From: Candidatus Methylopumilus rimovensis
GTDB taxonomy: Bacteria > Pseudomonadota > Gammaproteobacteria > Burkholderiales > Methylophilaceae
DNA length: 64,000 nt
Reading direction: 5' to 3'
NCBI RefSeq assembly: GCF_006364615.1
Contig: NZ_CP040986.1
Location: 1,219,800 to 1,283,799 of the forward strand
The notes under the pieces are model-generated. The model was not told where the DNA came from and did no database searches. It worked only from the letters and a program-made list of their open reading frames with translations. Made by a program: the position numbers and the translations under genes. Shown here piece by piece: positions 18,046 through 26,226 of this stretch (within the stretch, counting starts at the first letter, position 1; every line of letters starts with the position of its first letter).

Positions 18046-18876
18046 ATGTTCTTCATTTCGATCGCGTGCTACTTAATAGCTTTAATAATTCAGTTTGTAA
18101 GCGCGCTCATAAGTGTTTTTCTTTTTAAGCATTTAAATAAGTATCAGTTCGGTTGGGCCTGCTTATCAACTGCATTATTTATTATGATTTACACAAAAAT
18201 TACACCTCTAATCATGATTTTTGATTCAAAAGAAGTAATCATGTCTGATGCTATCGCTTCACTTGTAATTTCACTTTTTATTCTATTAGCTACGCTGGGT
18301 CTAAAAAATATCGTCATAGATCTAGAGCGAAAAAATAATCAATTAAAAAAAGAAGCAAAGATTGATTTTCTAACAGGTGCATATAGCCGAGAAGAAGCAT
18401 ACTTAAGAGGTAAAAGTGATATATCTCGATCATTAAGAAATAAAAAACCTGTTGGTTTTATCATGATAGATCTAGATTATTTCAAAAAAGTAAATGATCG
18501 ATATGGTCATTTAGCAGGAAATGTAATATTGAAAAAACTATCTAGTCTTTGTAAACATGAGATTAGAAATGTAGATACCTTTTCTCGCTTTGGGGGAGAA
18601 GAATTTTTAGTAATACTTCCTAATATTGATAATATATTTTTAAATGAAGTTGCAGAAAGACTTAGAAGAAAAATTGAAAAGTATAATTTCAATTATTTGC
18701 ATAAAAAAATTAATATAAATATAAGTGCGGGTGTTTCTTATTACGATCCAAATAAAGATAGAAGCGCTAATCCCAATTCTATTTTCTTAAAATATGTCAA
18801 ACGTGCTGATGAAGCAATGTATATTGCTAAAAATAAAGGTCGTAACAGAGTTATTCAATGGGCGGCTAATATTTAA
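18046..18876 (+). CDS. Membrane-bound diguanylate cyclase (GGDEF)
   Basis: A 276-residue protein with three predicted membrane helices in the first 95 residues and a GGDEF domain after about 105. The active-site motif is GGEEF (about 182), and RNVD five residues before it is an intact inhibitory I-site, so product inhibition is expected. It makes c-di-GMP from two GTP. It is divergent from the glycosyltransferase operon that includes an HD-GYP phosphodiesterase. The ATG at 18046 lacks a clear ribosome site; an in-frame stop at 18031 rules out a longer form. Confidence 0.87.
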   Translation: MFFISIACYLIALIIQFVSALISVFLFKHLNKYQFGWACLSTALFIMIYTKITPLIMIFDSKEVIMSDAIASLVISLFILLATLGLKNIVIDLERKNNQLKKEAKIDFLTGAYSREEAYLRGKSDISRSLRNKKPVGFIMIDLDYFKKVNDRYGHLAGNVILKKLSSLCKHEIRNVDTFSRFGGEEFLVILPNIDNIFLNEVAERLRRKIEKYNFNYLHKKININISAGVSYYDPNKDRSANPNSIFLKYVKRADEAMYIAKNKGRNRVIQWAANI

Positions 18877-18946
18877 AATCTCCCCCTTCACAGAATTAGA
18901 GGCTGATATTAGCTAAATTCAGGGCTAAAACTCGGTAAAAGTCAGC

Positions 18947-19028
18947 ATTTTTGCTATAATTCCGCTTCTTCACGGTTTTTATCGTGAGATTTTATAATCA
19001 GGTAACTCAGTCACTAAAGCAGCGGATT
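18947..19028 (+). repeat. tRNA-Phe promoter plus 5' half repeat, copy B
   Basis: A 34-nt block at 18947-18980 is identical to 26790-26823 upstream of the intact tRNA-Phe, and the next 15 nt (18981-18995) equal 2596-2610 of copy A. It continues into a tRNA 5' half at 18996-19028 that matches 26 of 33 positions of tRNA-Phe and ends at GCGGATT, exactly before the anticodon. Unrelated sequence (GGTGG, then dgkA) follows. It is a truncated tRNA relic with its promoter kept. Confidence 0.85.
18952..18960 (+). promoter_or_regulatory. Extended -10 promoter of scar copy B, in front of dgkA
   Basis: TGCTATAAT is identical to the -10 region of the intact tRNA-Phe promoter. The dgkA start lies 79 nt downstream, and no other promoter is obvious between them, so dgkA is probably transcribed from this relic with the tRNA 5' half as its leader. 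Confidence 0.6.
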
Positions 19029-19039
19029 GGTGGAAAAAA

Positions 19040-19393
19040 ATGAAAAATAAAAACCTATTAGATGCTTTTAAAAATTCTAAAAATGGACTACATGAGTTAT
19101 TTACAGAAAAAGCAGCAAAAAGAGAGGCTTGGTTAGTTCTTTTATCAATAATTACAGTTTATCTTTACCCTAATTTTTACAGCATACTGCTATTTGTAAT
19201 ATCAATTTTACTATTATCATTTGAAGCAATTAATACATCAATTGAAAAACTATGCGATCACATAACGCCGACCGTTAATAATGAAATAAAAAAAATTAAA
19301 GATTTAGCGGCAGGGGCAATTCTTTTATTAGTAATGCTGTATCTAATAATTTTTCTATTGGTTATTGGAAAGTATTTGCACCTAGAAGCCTAG
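19040..19393 (+). CDS. dgkA: Diacylglycerol kinase
   Basis: A 117-residue membrane protein with three helices and the DgkA signature EAINTSIEKLCDHI (about residues 56-69), containing the catalytic and metal-binding glutamates. It phosphorylates diacylglycerol to phosphatidate. The gene starts 12 nt after a truncated tRNA-Phe half, with GGTGG as ribosome site. A phosphoethanolamine transferase, which releases diacylglycerol from phosphatidylethanolamine, lies next to it in convergent orientation, so DgkA likely recycles that by-product. This pairing is common in Gram-negative bacteria. Confidence 0.9.
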   Translation: MKNKNLLDAFKNSKNGLHELFTEKAAKREAWLVLLSIITVYLYPNFYSILLFVISILLLSFEAINTSIEKLCDHITPTVNNEIKKIKDLAAGAILLLVMLYLIIFLLVIGKYLHLEA

Positions 19394-19550
19394 TAGTTTA
19401 TTAATTAAAGTAAAAATACTACTTATCAAATACTATTTCTAGAAGATACCTTTCTTCATAATTTTTGTCATGAAGTTATCGATATCCTATAAATTAATCT
19501 GACTTCGCTATTGTTTAGTTTTAAGTGTCAAAGGTTTTAATGCTTGAATT

Positions 19551-19590
19551 AAAAATTGTTTGCTCAAAAAAATCAACAATTTCATTTTTA
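19551..19590 (-). terminator. Possible intrinsic terminator of the phosphoethanolamine transferase gene
   Basis: An 8-bp AT-rich inverted repeat (AAATTGTT at 19553-19560, AACAATTT at 19575-19582) lies just past the stop. Read on the minus strand the second arm runs into a short T-run. The stem is weak, so this is tentative. Confidence 0.35.
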
Positions 19591-19604
19591 TATAACATCT
19601 ATAT

Positions 19605-21236
19605 TTATCTTTTAATTCCAAGAGATTGAAGGTCTTTTTCTTTCTTATATATATTAGTTTTAATATCAAAAATCCCTAATAGGGTGTGAAAGACATAGTC
19701 ATGAGTTATCGGTTTATTAGTCTTAAGCTTTAATAAATTCATATCTAAATTCTGACTCTTGATAAGATCATCACCAAACCATAAAATTAAAGGGACACTT
19801 GTAACACTTTTTGGCGCCATAAAATAGGGCATCCCATGAAGATAGATTCCATGCTCACCTAAAGATTCTCCATGATCACTTACATAAAACATTGCTGTTT
19901 CAAAATGATCATCATACTTTTTCAGAAACTTTATAACTTCACTTAAAAAGAAGTCGGTATATAAAATTGTATTGTCATAAGCGTTACTAATTTCTTCATT
20001 GGTGCATTGATCTAACTGATTGGTTTTACAAAAAGGTTTGAATTTTTGAAAGCTTTCAGGAACCCTTGCATAATAAGCAGGCCCATGGCTTCCCATTTGG
20101 TGGAGAACAATCAAGATATCACCTTTTTTTTGCTTATTAATAACATCATCTAAGTGAGAAAGCATACCAATATCTCTGCACTCTGGATCACAAATAGGAT
20201 TATTTTGTGAGGTTAAAAAATCTTCGTATATGACTCGATCAGCCACACCCTTAGAACTAGAGTTGTTATCACGCCAAAAAATATTTACGCCAGCTTTATT
20301 GGCTACATCGAGGAAATTTTCTTCATCTTTAAATTTTGATAAATCAAATTTATCTTTACCTTCAATTGAAAAAATACAAGGCACCGAAATACGTGTGCTA
20401 GTTCCACATGAGGAAACATTTTTAAAACTCACCACATTCTCCATGCTTAGCATAGGATTTGTATTTTTTGTATAGCCATTCAGCGAGAATCGATCAGCTC
20501 TTGCAGTCTCACCAATCACTAAAATTATAAGTTCAGGATCTTCTTCAGGCTCCACAATATGTGCATCATCTCCAATATGCATAAATAATTTATGAGATCT
20601 CAAAGACTTATGAGTAACTTGGTAGGTAGCATAAAGGGCACTCAAAGGATTTGAGTATAAGGGTAAATGCTTTTGTTCACGAAAAAATGAAATAGAAAAA
20701 TTACTACTAGCAAGCAGTGTAAGAGCAAAACTAACCAGTGCCAACAAAGCTACCCCAGAGTGATACAAAACTCGCTTACTCGTAGATTGTCGAATAATTT
20801 TTATTTTATAAATAACAAAAACTGGAAGTACAAATAAAAAAGTAAAATAAAATATTAAGCGCCAAGATAACAAACCGAAAGCCTCATTAACATTAGTTTC
20901 AGTCGCATTGATTAGCATATCTTTGTCAATGATTACGCCATAGCTATCAGCAAAGTAAGCAGAAAAAGCAGCTACAAAATAAAAAATGGCTAGTATATGT
21001 CTATGCCATTTGTGCATTGTTAGTAAAGACATGAAGAATAATAAAAGAAGAAATTGAAATAAAACTAACACAACCATAAATAGTTGATTTGAGCCAGAGC
21101 CAATCAAATAAGCATTAGCTTTTGCAAACATCGTGAAATTTGCAAAAATTGTTATAAAAAAGGCTGAAATAATGACCCAAAAAATACTGGTCGACCAAGG
21201 AATTTTTTTTATTAGTGAAATATATTTTCTCGTCAT
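19605..21236 (-). CDS. Lipid A phosphoethanolamine transferase, EptA/MCR family
   Basis: A 543-residue inner-membrane enzyme with five N-terminal helices (to about 180) and a periplasmic sulfatase-fold domain. The nucleophilic threonine lies in GETARADRFS (about 241-250), and DHGESLGEHG (about 454-463) supplies zinc ligands; several periplasmic cysteines can form disulfides, as in EptA. It moves phosphoethanolamine from phosphatidylethanolamine to lipid A, lowering surface negative charge and polymyxin binding. Length and motifs match intact members. A specific acceptor other than lipid A cannot be excluded. Confidence 0.88.
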   Translation of the reverse strand: MTRKYISLIKKIPWSTSIFWVIISAFFITIFANFTMFAKANAYLIGSGSNQLFMVVLVLFQFLLLLFFMSLLTMHKWHRHILAIFYFVAAFSAYFADSYGVIIDKDMLINATETNVNEAFGLLSWRLIFYFTFLFVLPVFVIYKIKIIRQSTSKRVLYHSGVALLALVSFALTLLASSNFSISFFREQKHLPLYSNPLSALYATYQVTHKSLRSHKLFMHIGDDAHIVEPEEDPELIILVIGETARADRFSLNGYTKNTNPMLSMENVVSFKNVSSCGTSTRISVPCIFSIEGKDKFDLSKFKDEENFLDVANKAGVNIFWRDNNSSSKGVADRVIYEDFLTSQNNPICDPECRDIGMLSHLDDVINKQKKGDILIVLHQMGSHGPAYYARVPESFQKFKPFCKTNQLDQCTNEEISNAYDNTILYTDFFLSEVIKFLKKYDDHFETAMFYVSDHGESLGEHGIYLHGMPYFMAPKSVTSVPLILWFGDDLIKSQNLDMNLLKLKTNKPITHDYVFHTLLGIFDIKTNIYKKEKDLQSLGIKR

Positions 21237-21314
21237 TAAATTTTAAGAATCTCAATATCTCAAGACTCAGATATTGGCTCGATTCTGAGATCAGTAATTA
21301 CCCTCTTGTGACGC

Positions 21315-21971
21315 TTATTTCTTATCTGCAATTTTCTTCAATAAGTCATTAATTTCTTTTTTTCGGCCTTCATCTGCAATTTCTCTTCCTTCGCGAGGTT
21401 CGGCTAATAGACCTTTTTTTAAAAATTCAGTAGCTTTATTTAATTCACCAGTTTTGAATAAAAATTCACCATAAAAATAATTAGCATCAATACCATCGGG
21501 ATTAATTTCTAAGCCTTTCAATAACATATTTTTAGCTTTATCGTTATCACCATATGCAATAGGCCATGGGGGCACTTGATAATAAAGTGATCCCAAACTT
21601 GTATAAGCAGCACCATTAGAACCTTGAGAATCTATCTGGATCGCTTGCTCAAAATGTTGTTTTGCATCTTTCACTAATGATAATGCTGCCAATTGACCTC
21701 GTATTCCATTGCGGACCCCTGCAAATGTACCTTCAATAATACCTTGCCATACAAGTGGCTCAGCTTTACCGGGATATTTTGCTGTAACTTTTTCAGATTG
21801 GTTAAGAAGTAATTCAAAACCTTTCTCTTGTTCACTTAAAGATGTTTTATATTTTAATTGCTCCCATGTCTTTTTTAATTGGAAGACATCTTCATCGACA
21901 CCCGCTAATGAGGCTTGCATATATATGCCATATAGAAATAGAGAGATCACAATTTTTTTAACTAAGTTCAT
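21315..21971 (-). CDS. Exported TPR protein, TatT-like
   Basis: A 218-residue protein with a signal peptide (cleavage near ASLA-G, about 23) and two or three tetratricopeptide repeats (DAKQHFEQAIQIDSQG, KAKNMLLKGLEINPDG, KATEFLKKGLLAEPRE). It resembles periplasmic TPR proteins of the TatT type. It is the last gene of a five-gene operon, 10 nt after the dehydrogenase gene. It probably works as a periplasmic scaffold or partner for the product or its exporter; this is inference. Confidence 0.7.
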   Translation of the reverse strand: MNLVKKIVISLFLYGIYMQASLAGVDEDVFQLKKTWEQLKYKTSLSEQEKGFELLLNQSEKVTAKYPGKAEPLVWQGIIEGTFAGVRNGIRGQLAALSLVKDAKQHFEQAIQIDSQGSNGAAYTSLGSLYYQVPPWPIAYGDNDKAKNMLLKGLEINPDGIDANYFYGEFLFKTGELNKATEFLKKGLLAEPREGREIADEGRKKEINDLLKKIADKK

Positions 21972-21981
21972 ATTTGACTCC

Positions 21982-22767
21982 TTATTTATTGAGGTATTGT
22001 TTAATCACTGGTAATTGCTTGCCAATTGCAATGTCTGTGAGTTTCGGGAAAATTTTATTTATAAATACAAAAAATGATTCTTTTAAACCAATTTTCTTTT
22101 GATAATTATTATTAGTTAGAAAAATCATAAATTTATCTGCCACTTTCTCTGGCGAATCCATCGCATTACCTAACTTCAAATTCATCTCTGAAATATTATT
22201 TGAATTAAAACATGTTTTAGTAGCTCTTGGTGCAAAATATCTGACATTAACGTTTGTATCACTCAATTCACGCTTTAGCGCTTGAGTAAAACCCCTCAAA
22301 CCAAATTTACTCGCACAATATGCAGTAAAAGCAGGATAACCAATGTATCCAAAGATTGATCCTGTATTTATAATTTCGGCTTTTGGTTCATTTTTAAGCA
22401 AAGGTAAAAGTGATTGAGTAAGAAGCATGGGTGCTTTTAAATTTATATCAAGAATATCGGCAACAAGATTAGGATCTTGCTCTTCAAACATAAAGTAATC
22501 GCCTATCCCTGCATTATTAATGAGTAAATTAATACCACCCTCACGCTGAGCAAGTATTTTAATTTGCTCCCGAACATTTAACTTATTGATATCTCCTTCT
22601 ACAATAAATATTCTTTTTGTTTGTAATTCTTTTTTTAAGTTATTTAATGGTTCTTTAATTATTCCTACTAGGATAATCAGCTCTGCTTTTTTATCTAAGC
22701 GCTTTACAATTTCCTTTCCAATGCCGCCTGTTGCGCCTGTAATAACTACTTTATATTTTTGACTCAT
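21982..22767 (-). CDS. Short-chain dehydrogenase/reductase
   Basis: A 261-residue Rossmann-fold enzyme with the NAD(P)-binding TGATGGIG (about residues 10-17), NNAGIGD (about 88), the catalytic serine in NTGSIFGY and YCASK (about 151-155). All classical SDR residues are present. It would reduce or oxidise a carbonyl/hydroxyl of an unknown substrate. It is fourth in the operon after the thermostable-hemolysin, AMP-ligase and diiron oxidase genes, so its substrate is presumably the acyl or aldehyde intermediate they make. Confidence 0.85.
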   Translation of the reverse strand: MSQKYKVVITGATGGIGKEIVKRLDKKAELIILVGIIKEPLNNLKKELQTKRIFIVEGDINKLNVREQIKILAQREGGINLLINNAGIGDYFMFEEQDPNLVADILDINLKAPMLLTQSLLPLLKNEPKAEIINTGSIFGYIGYPAFTAYCASKFGLRGFTQALKRELSDTNVNVRYFAPRATKTCFNSNNISEMNLKLGNAMDSPEKVADKFMIFLTNNNYQKKIGLKESFFVFINKIFPKLTDIAIGKQLPVIKQYLNK

Positions 22768-22785
22768 TTTTAGAGAAGCTCCTAG

Positions 22786-23433
22786 TTATGCCGGTAAATG
22801 TTTGAATATGTTTCCATAAAGAAAATAGAATTTCTTTGCGCATTCAATCACTATTTTCTGATCCTCTTCTTTCGTGAATTGATTGACAAGTGTCTTAAAG
22901 AATTCAACGTGCGTTAAATCGAGGCTGCCGTGAGAGTTAAGATAAGTGAATGCTTCATTGGGTAATTGAAGTGATTTTTGCATGGCAGTAGCTGCGTTTG
23001 TTGCGATAGCAATACTCGTGCCTTCAAGCACAAACACCATACCTAAAAATCCTATAGGATTCTTTTGATAAATTTGATAATAAGCGTCAGCCACCATCAA
23101 TTCAGTAAATATAATTGGTTCACTATGACGAACTTCGTCAAACTTCACACCTGCTGCCTTAATATCATTTAATATCCATTCCTCGTGTCCCATTTCGTCT
23201 TCGATATATTCGGCCATGGCCTCCTTAAGCCATGGATAGTCAATTGAGGTTTGATTTTTACAAGCCGTTAATAAGGGCACTGTATGTTTGACGTGATGAT
23301 AAGCTTCTTTTAAAAATGCCAAGTACTGATGAAGCTTAATCTCCCCTTTTAATGCATCTTGAATAATGGGAATAGAAAAAAGTGCTTCTCGATCTTGTTT
23401 GGTTTCTGCTTCTAATTGGTTAAAAAAACTCAT
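22786..23433 (-). CDS. Haem-oxygenase-like diiron oxidase (TenA/iron-containing redox enzyme family)
   Basis: A 215-residue all-helical protein. Potential iron ligands are in the pattern of haem-oxygenase-like diiron oxidases: E80 and H83 (EDEMGHEE), E137 (VLEGTS) and H168-x3-D172-x2-H175 (HGSLDLTHVE). Relatives include CADD and UndA, which oxidise amino acids or cleave fatty acids using O2. Its start overlaps the stop of an acyl-activating enzyme gene (ATGA), so the two are translated together. A role in oxidising an activated acyl or amino compound is the natural reading; thiaminase (TenA) activity is less likely because the metal ligands are kept. Confidence 0.78.
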   Translation of the reverse strand: MSFFNQLEAETKQDREALFSIPIIQDALKGEIKLHQYLAFLKEAYHHVKHTVPLLTACKNQTSIDYPWLKEAMAEYIEDEMGHEEWILNDIKAAGVKFDEVRHSEPIIFTELMVADAYYQIYQKNPIGFLGMVFVLEGTSIAIATNAATAMQKSLQLPNEAFTYLNSHGSLDLTHVEFFKTLVNQFTKEEDQKIVIECAKKFYFLYGNIFKHLPA

Positions 23434-24878
23434 AGTAAAGTTAAATCCTTAGATGATTCATATAAAGTATTAATTTCTTTTTGGTAGTAGCTCTGAATCA
23501 CATCACGTTTTAATCTTCCATTTTCTGTGAGTTGCCCATTAGAAAAACTAAAAGGCTGATCTAAAACTATGTAATTAAGTATCGATGCGTAACTTGGTAA
23601 TGCTTTATTGACACTCCGGATGGATGATTCAATGGATGCTTGGCTGATATCAAATGAGGGGAGAATGAGAGCTAATAAATAAGGCTGAGCATCGCCTATG
23701 ACCATCACTTGTTTATAAAGACCTTGTTCCATTAATAAGCTTTCTGGCCATTCAGGTGAAATGTTTCTTCCATAGCTAGTAATTATGAGATTTTTCTTTC
23801 TGCCATCAATAAATAGAAATCCTTCTTCATCAATATGTCCAATATCGCCTGTCTTAAACCATGAATCATCATCTGATACTTCCCCTAAGTAATTCACCTT
23901 ATTTGTCATGGATATTTCAATTTCATGATCTTCTGCAATTTTTATTTTTCTATTGCTGAGGGGCTTGCCCACGGAACCAACTTTATAAGCATTGGGTAAA
24001 TTAAGAGATACCACAGAACTACACTCAGATAATCCATAACCCTCATATATAGGTAAGCCAAGATCTTTAGCTTTTTGAATGAGTAATCGAGGTGTTTTAG
24101 CACCTCCCAGTGCTACGAATTTTAAGGATTGGATGCGAGGATCGTTAGGCTCAATGATATTTAAAATGCTATGTAGCATTTGAGGTAATAAAATAATACT
24201 TTCAATTTTATATGTATCAATTTTTGATAAGCATTGAGCTGCATCAAAATTGAATGGATCTCTAAACCCTATGTCTTTCAGTGGAAATACAAATACTTCG
24301 GTATGACTTAAAAATGATGTATAGACGCCCGCAACATTTTCTAATAAAACTGACAAGGGGAGCAAACACAGGTGTTTTTTAATTTTTAGATTTGCTAATG
24401 CATGTTCTAAACTTTTTGCAACTGACCATTGCTGTTCACTTGATAAGCAAACGCCTTTGGGCTTAGATGTTGTCCCTGAAGTAAATGTAATCTTTTGAAT
24501 ATCTTTGTTGACATCTTTTGATTCATAATTTTCTAGGTGACTTAAAAATAAACTATGACATTGCCCGCTATTTTCATCAAAACCGTATAACTCAAATATA
24601 TTTTCTTGTTCAGCAAATAAGGTAAAAATATGAGCACTATCAATTAAATGTTTTTTTTGTTCATTAGAAAAGAAATGCGGGATAGGAATTAACGGAATAC
24701 CAAGGTGCTGCGTTGCTAAATCTAATGCAATCCAATCAGCTGAGTTATCAGCTATGACGCCGACAGGTGCGTGAGGATATTTTCTATTCTTTAATGCTAT
24801 AGAAAAATCATTCACGAGCGCATCTAAAGATAAAACGCCATGAATCTTTGCTTGCTTAATATCTAATGCGACTGTCAA
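23430..24878 (-). CDS. AMP-binding acyl-activating enzyme
   Basis: A 482-residue adenylate-forming enzyme with all core motifs: FTSGTTSKPKGV (about 132-143), YEGYGLSE (about 283), the TGD hinge region (WFKTGDIG, about 338), GRKKNLIITSYGRNISPE (about 355) and the catalytic lysine in NGRLKRD (about 463). It is shorter than most long-chain acyl-CoA synthetases but complete. It likely activates a fatty acid or related carboxylate to an adenylate and thioester. It follows the thermostable-hemolysin gene by 2 nt and overlaps the diiron oxidase gene by 4 nt. No carrier protein gene is present. Confidence 0.85.
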   Translation of the reverse strand: MTVALDIKQAKIHGVLSLDALVNDFSIALKNRKYPHAPVGVIADNSADWIALDLATQHLGIPLIPIPHFFSNEQKKHLIDSAHIFTLFAEQENIFELYGFDENSGQCHSLFLSHLENYESKDVNKDIQKITFTSGTTSKPKGVCLSSEQQWSVAKSLEHALANLKIKKHLCLLPLSVLLENVAGVYTSFLSHTEVFVFPLKDIGFRDPFNFDAAQCLSKIDTYKIESIILLPQMLHSILNIIEPNDPRIQSLKFVALGGAKTPRLLIQKAKDLGLPIYEGYGLSECSSVVSLNLPNAYKVGSVGKPLSNRKIKIAEDHEIEISMTNKVNYLGEVSDDDSWFKTGDIGHIDEEGFLFIDGRKKNLIITSYGRNISPEWPESLLMEQGLYKQVMVIGDAQPYLLALILPSFDISQASIESSIRSVNKALPSYASILNYIVLDQPFSFSNGQLTENGRLKRDVIQSYYQKEINTLYESSKDLTLL

Positions 24879-24880
24879 AA

Positions 24881-25474
24881 TTAAATATGGGAAGGGACTT
24901 CGATGAACATAACTTGGGGGTTTGTTTCATAATAATGACCCCAATTGATGCCGTGATTGGGTAAAAGATCAGGATCAGCTATAGAAATCACTTGGGGATT
25001 AAGATCTAATTTATGAAATGCATTAAGCACAAGATTATTAGCGGTAAATACTACCCACCTTCCTCCTTGATTGTAGATCATTGATGCCATCTTTTTAATT
25101 AATCGTCTTGTAGCGCCAGGGTATTCAGCTGCAAGATTGCCTAATTCAAATATTTCACTGCGATCAACCTTTTGCCCAGTCATGAAAGCGATATAACTCT
25201 CTATGGGTTGATCAAGATATTGCTCTAAATATGCTTTTTTATCTGCTAGATTAGACATACCAAAAACTGCCATCCAATGATGATCTTCATTACTTTTGCA
25301 CCCAATAAGAAGATCAGCAAAATGATCGACCTGTGCCTGATAAGCTTCGTAAAAATTGTGAGAAATGAACTGCTGCATATCTGAACGATCCCTGTCTAAA
25401 CTTCGAGCCATAGAGACGGCACAGCTAGGTTCAGACGATGGTATCGTCGTCAGTTGATATTGAGAATTAATCAT
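24881..25474 (-). CDS. Thermostable hemolysin-family protein (GNAT-like)
   Basis: A 197-residue protein of the family named after the Vibrio thermostable direct-unrelated hemolysin (T_hemolysin). The family has a GNAT-like acyltransferase fold related to autoinducer synthases; the segment RSEIFELGNLAAEYPG (about residues 105-120) is the conserved core. The name is historical and lysis should not be assumed. As first gene of an operon with an acyl-activating enzyme, a diiron oxidase and an SDR, it more plausibly acts as an acyltransferase joining an acyl group to an acceptor. No signal peptide is seen. Confidence 0.75.
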   Translation of the reverse strand: MINSQYQLTTIPSSEPSCAVSMARSLDRDRSDMQQFISHNFYEAYQAQVDHFADLLIGCKSNEDHHWMAVFGMSNLADKKAYLEQYLDQPIESYIAFMTGQKVDRSEIFELGNLAAEYPGATRRLIKKMASMIYNQGGRWVVFTANNLVLNAFHKLDLNPQVISIADPDLLPNHGINWGHYYETNPQVMFIEVPSHI

Positions 25475-25525
25475 AAAATTAAATTCAACAGATTCCTCTT
25501 AAATAGAATTAGGGATCATTTAAAT

Positions 25526-25599
25526 CTAAATTTAGTTTTATGTCAAACTATTTGTTGTAAAAGTATGTAATAATATCATTAAACCTAACATGGATTAGG
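25526..25599. promoter_or_regulatory. Palindromes in the marR/biosynthetic operon spacer
   Basis: Two dyads lie between the divergent genes: CTAAATTTAG (25526-25535) and CCTAA-6 nt-TTAGG (25584-25599), the second 17 nt before the marR start. MarR proteins bind short dyads of this sort in such spacers, so these are candidate operators for both directions. Confidence 0.4.
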
Positions 25600-25615
25600 C
25601 TGTAAAATAAGAGGC

Positions 25616-26080
25616 ATGAAAATCAAATTGCAAAAAGAAGTCTTAAAACATTTTAGAGAAATCTATATTCAGGCTAAATCTGAACTAAAAGATAACGTTA
25701 AGAAAACAGGTCTTACTGGCTCTCAGCTTTGGATCATGCAGCAAATTTATAATTTCAATGGAATAAGTAATTCAGAGCTCGCAAAGAACCTCACACTTCA
25801 TGTTTCGACATGTAGTATTCTTGTAAACAAACTAATTAAAAAAGGCCTTGTAGAAAAAGCTCGAAGCCCAACTGACGAAAGAAAGATTATTTTAACTATT
25901 ACATCAAAAGGTAAGCAATTAATGCTTAAAGCTCCAAAATCGCCAGAAGGTGCCATACCTTCAACATTAAAAAAACTAAGTATTGAAGAATTGGAAGAGC
26001 TCAATACAGTTTTAACTAAATTTGCTAAGAAAATGAAGGTGCTTAATAAGGTTTATAAAGATATACCTTTAGATTATTAA
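25616..26080 (+). CDS. MarR-family transcriptional regulator
   Basis: A 154-residue winged-helix regulator: NSELAKNLTLHVSTCSILVNKLIKKGLVEKA (helices 3-4, about residues 57-87) and the wing DERKIILTITSKG. It is divergent from the thermostable-hemolysin operon across 141 nt that contain two palindromes, so it most likely represses that operon and itself, with a ligand that is perhaps a product or precursor of the pathway. GAGG lies 1-5 nt before the ATG. Confidence 0.87.
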   Translation: MKIKLQKEVLKHFREIYIQAKSELKDNVKKTGLTGSQLWIMQQIYNFNGISNSELAKNLTLHVSTCSILVNKLIKKGLVEKARSPTDERKIILTITSKGKQLMLKAPKSPEGAIPSTLKKLSIEELEELNTVLTKFAKKMKVLNKVYKDIPLDY

Positions 26081-26102
26081 TATTTAATCTTTTTTAAACA
26101 AC

Positions 26103-26132
26103 CGTCAAAAATTTTGACGTCCCCCCCCCCCC
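26103..26132. repeat. 17-nt palindrome followed by a run of 12 C
   Basis: CGTCAAAA-A-TTTTGACG (26103-26119) is a perfect inverted repeat, followed by T and then twelve C residues (26121-26132). Such a C-run is striking in this AT-rich sequence. It lies between marR and the exported cupin gene. It may be a slippage-prone spacer affecting the cupin promoter, or a sequencing artefact. Confidence 0.6.
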
Positions 26133-26226
26133 AGCTCCAGCCTCAAATGTACTTTTAAATGATATTAACGTGGTTTAAAACTGCGGTACTATATGTCATC
26201 CTTTCATACAGACCTTAAGGCCAAAG

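Noticed and set aside
17940..18128. 62-codon frame before the diguanylate cyclase
   Set aside because: It overlaps the cyclase start in another frame, has no ribosome site and shows no protein-like pattern.
24881..25474. Cell-lysing toxin
   Set aside because: The thermostable-hemolysin family name is historical; there is no signal peptide, and the fold and operon point to an acyltransferase-like role.
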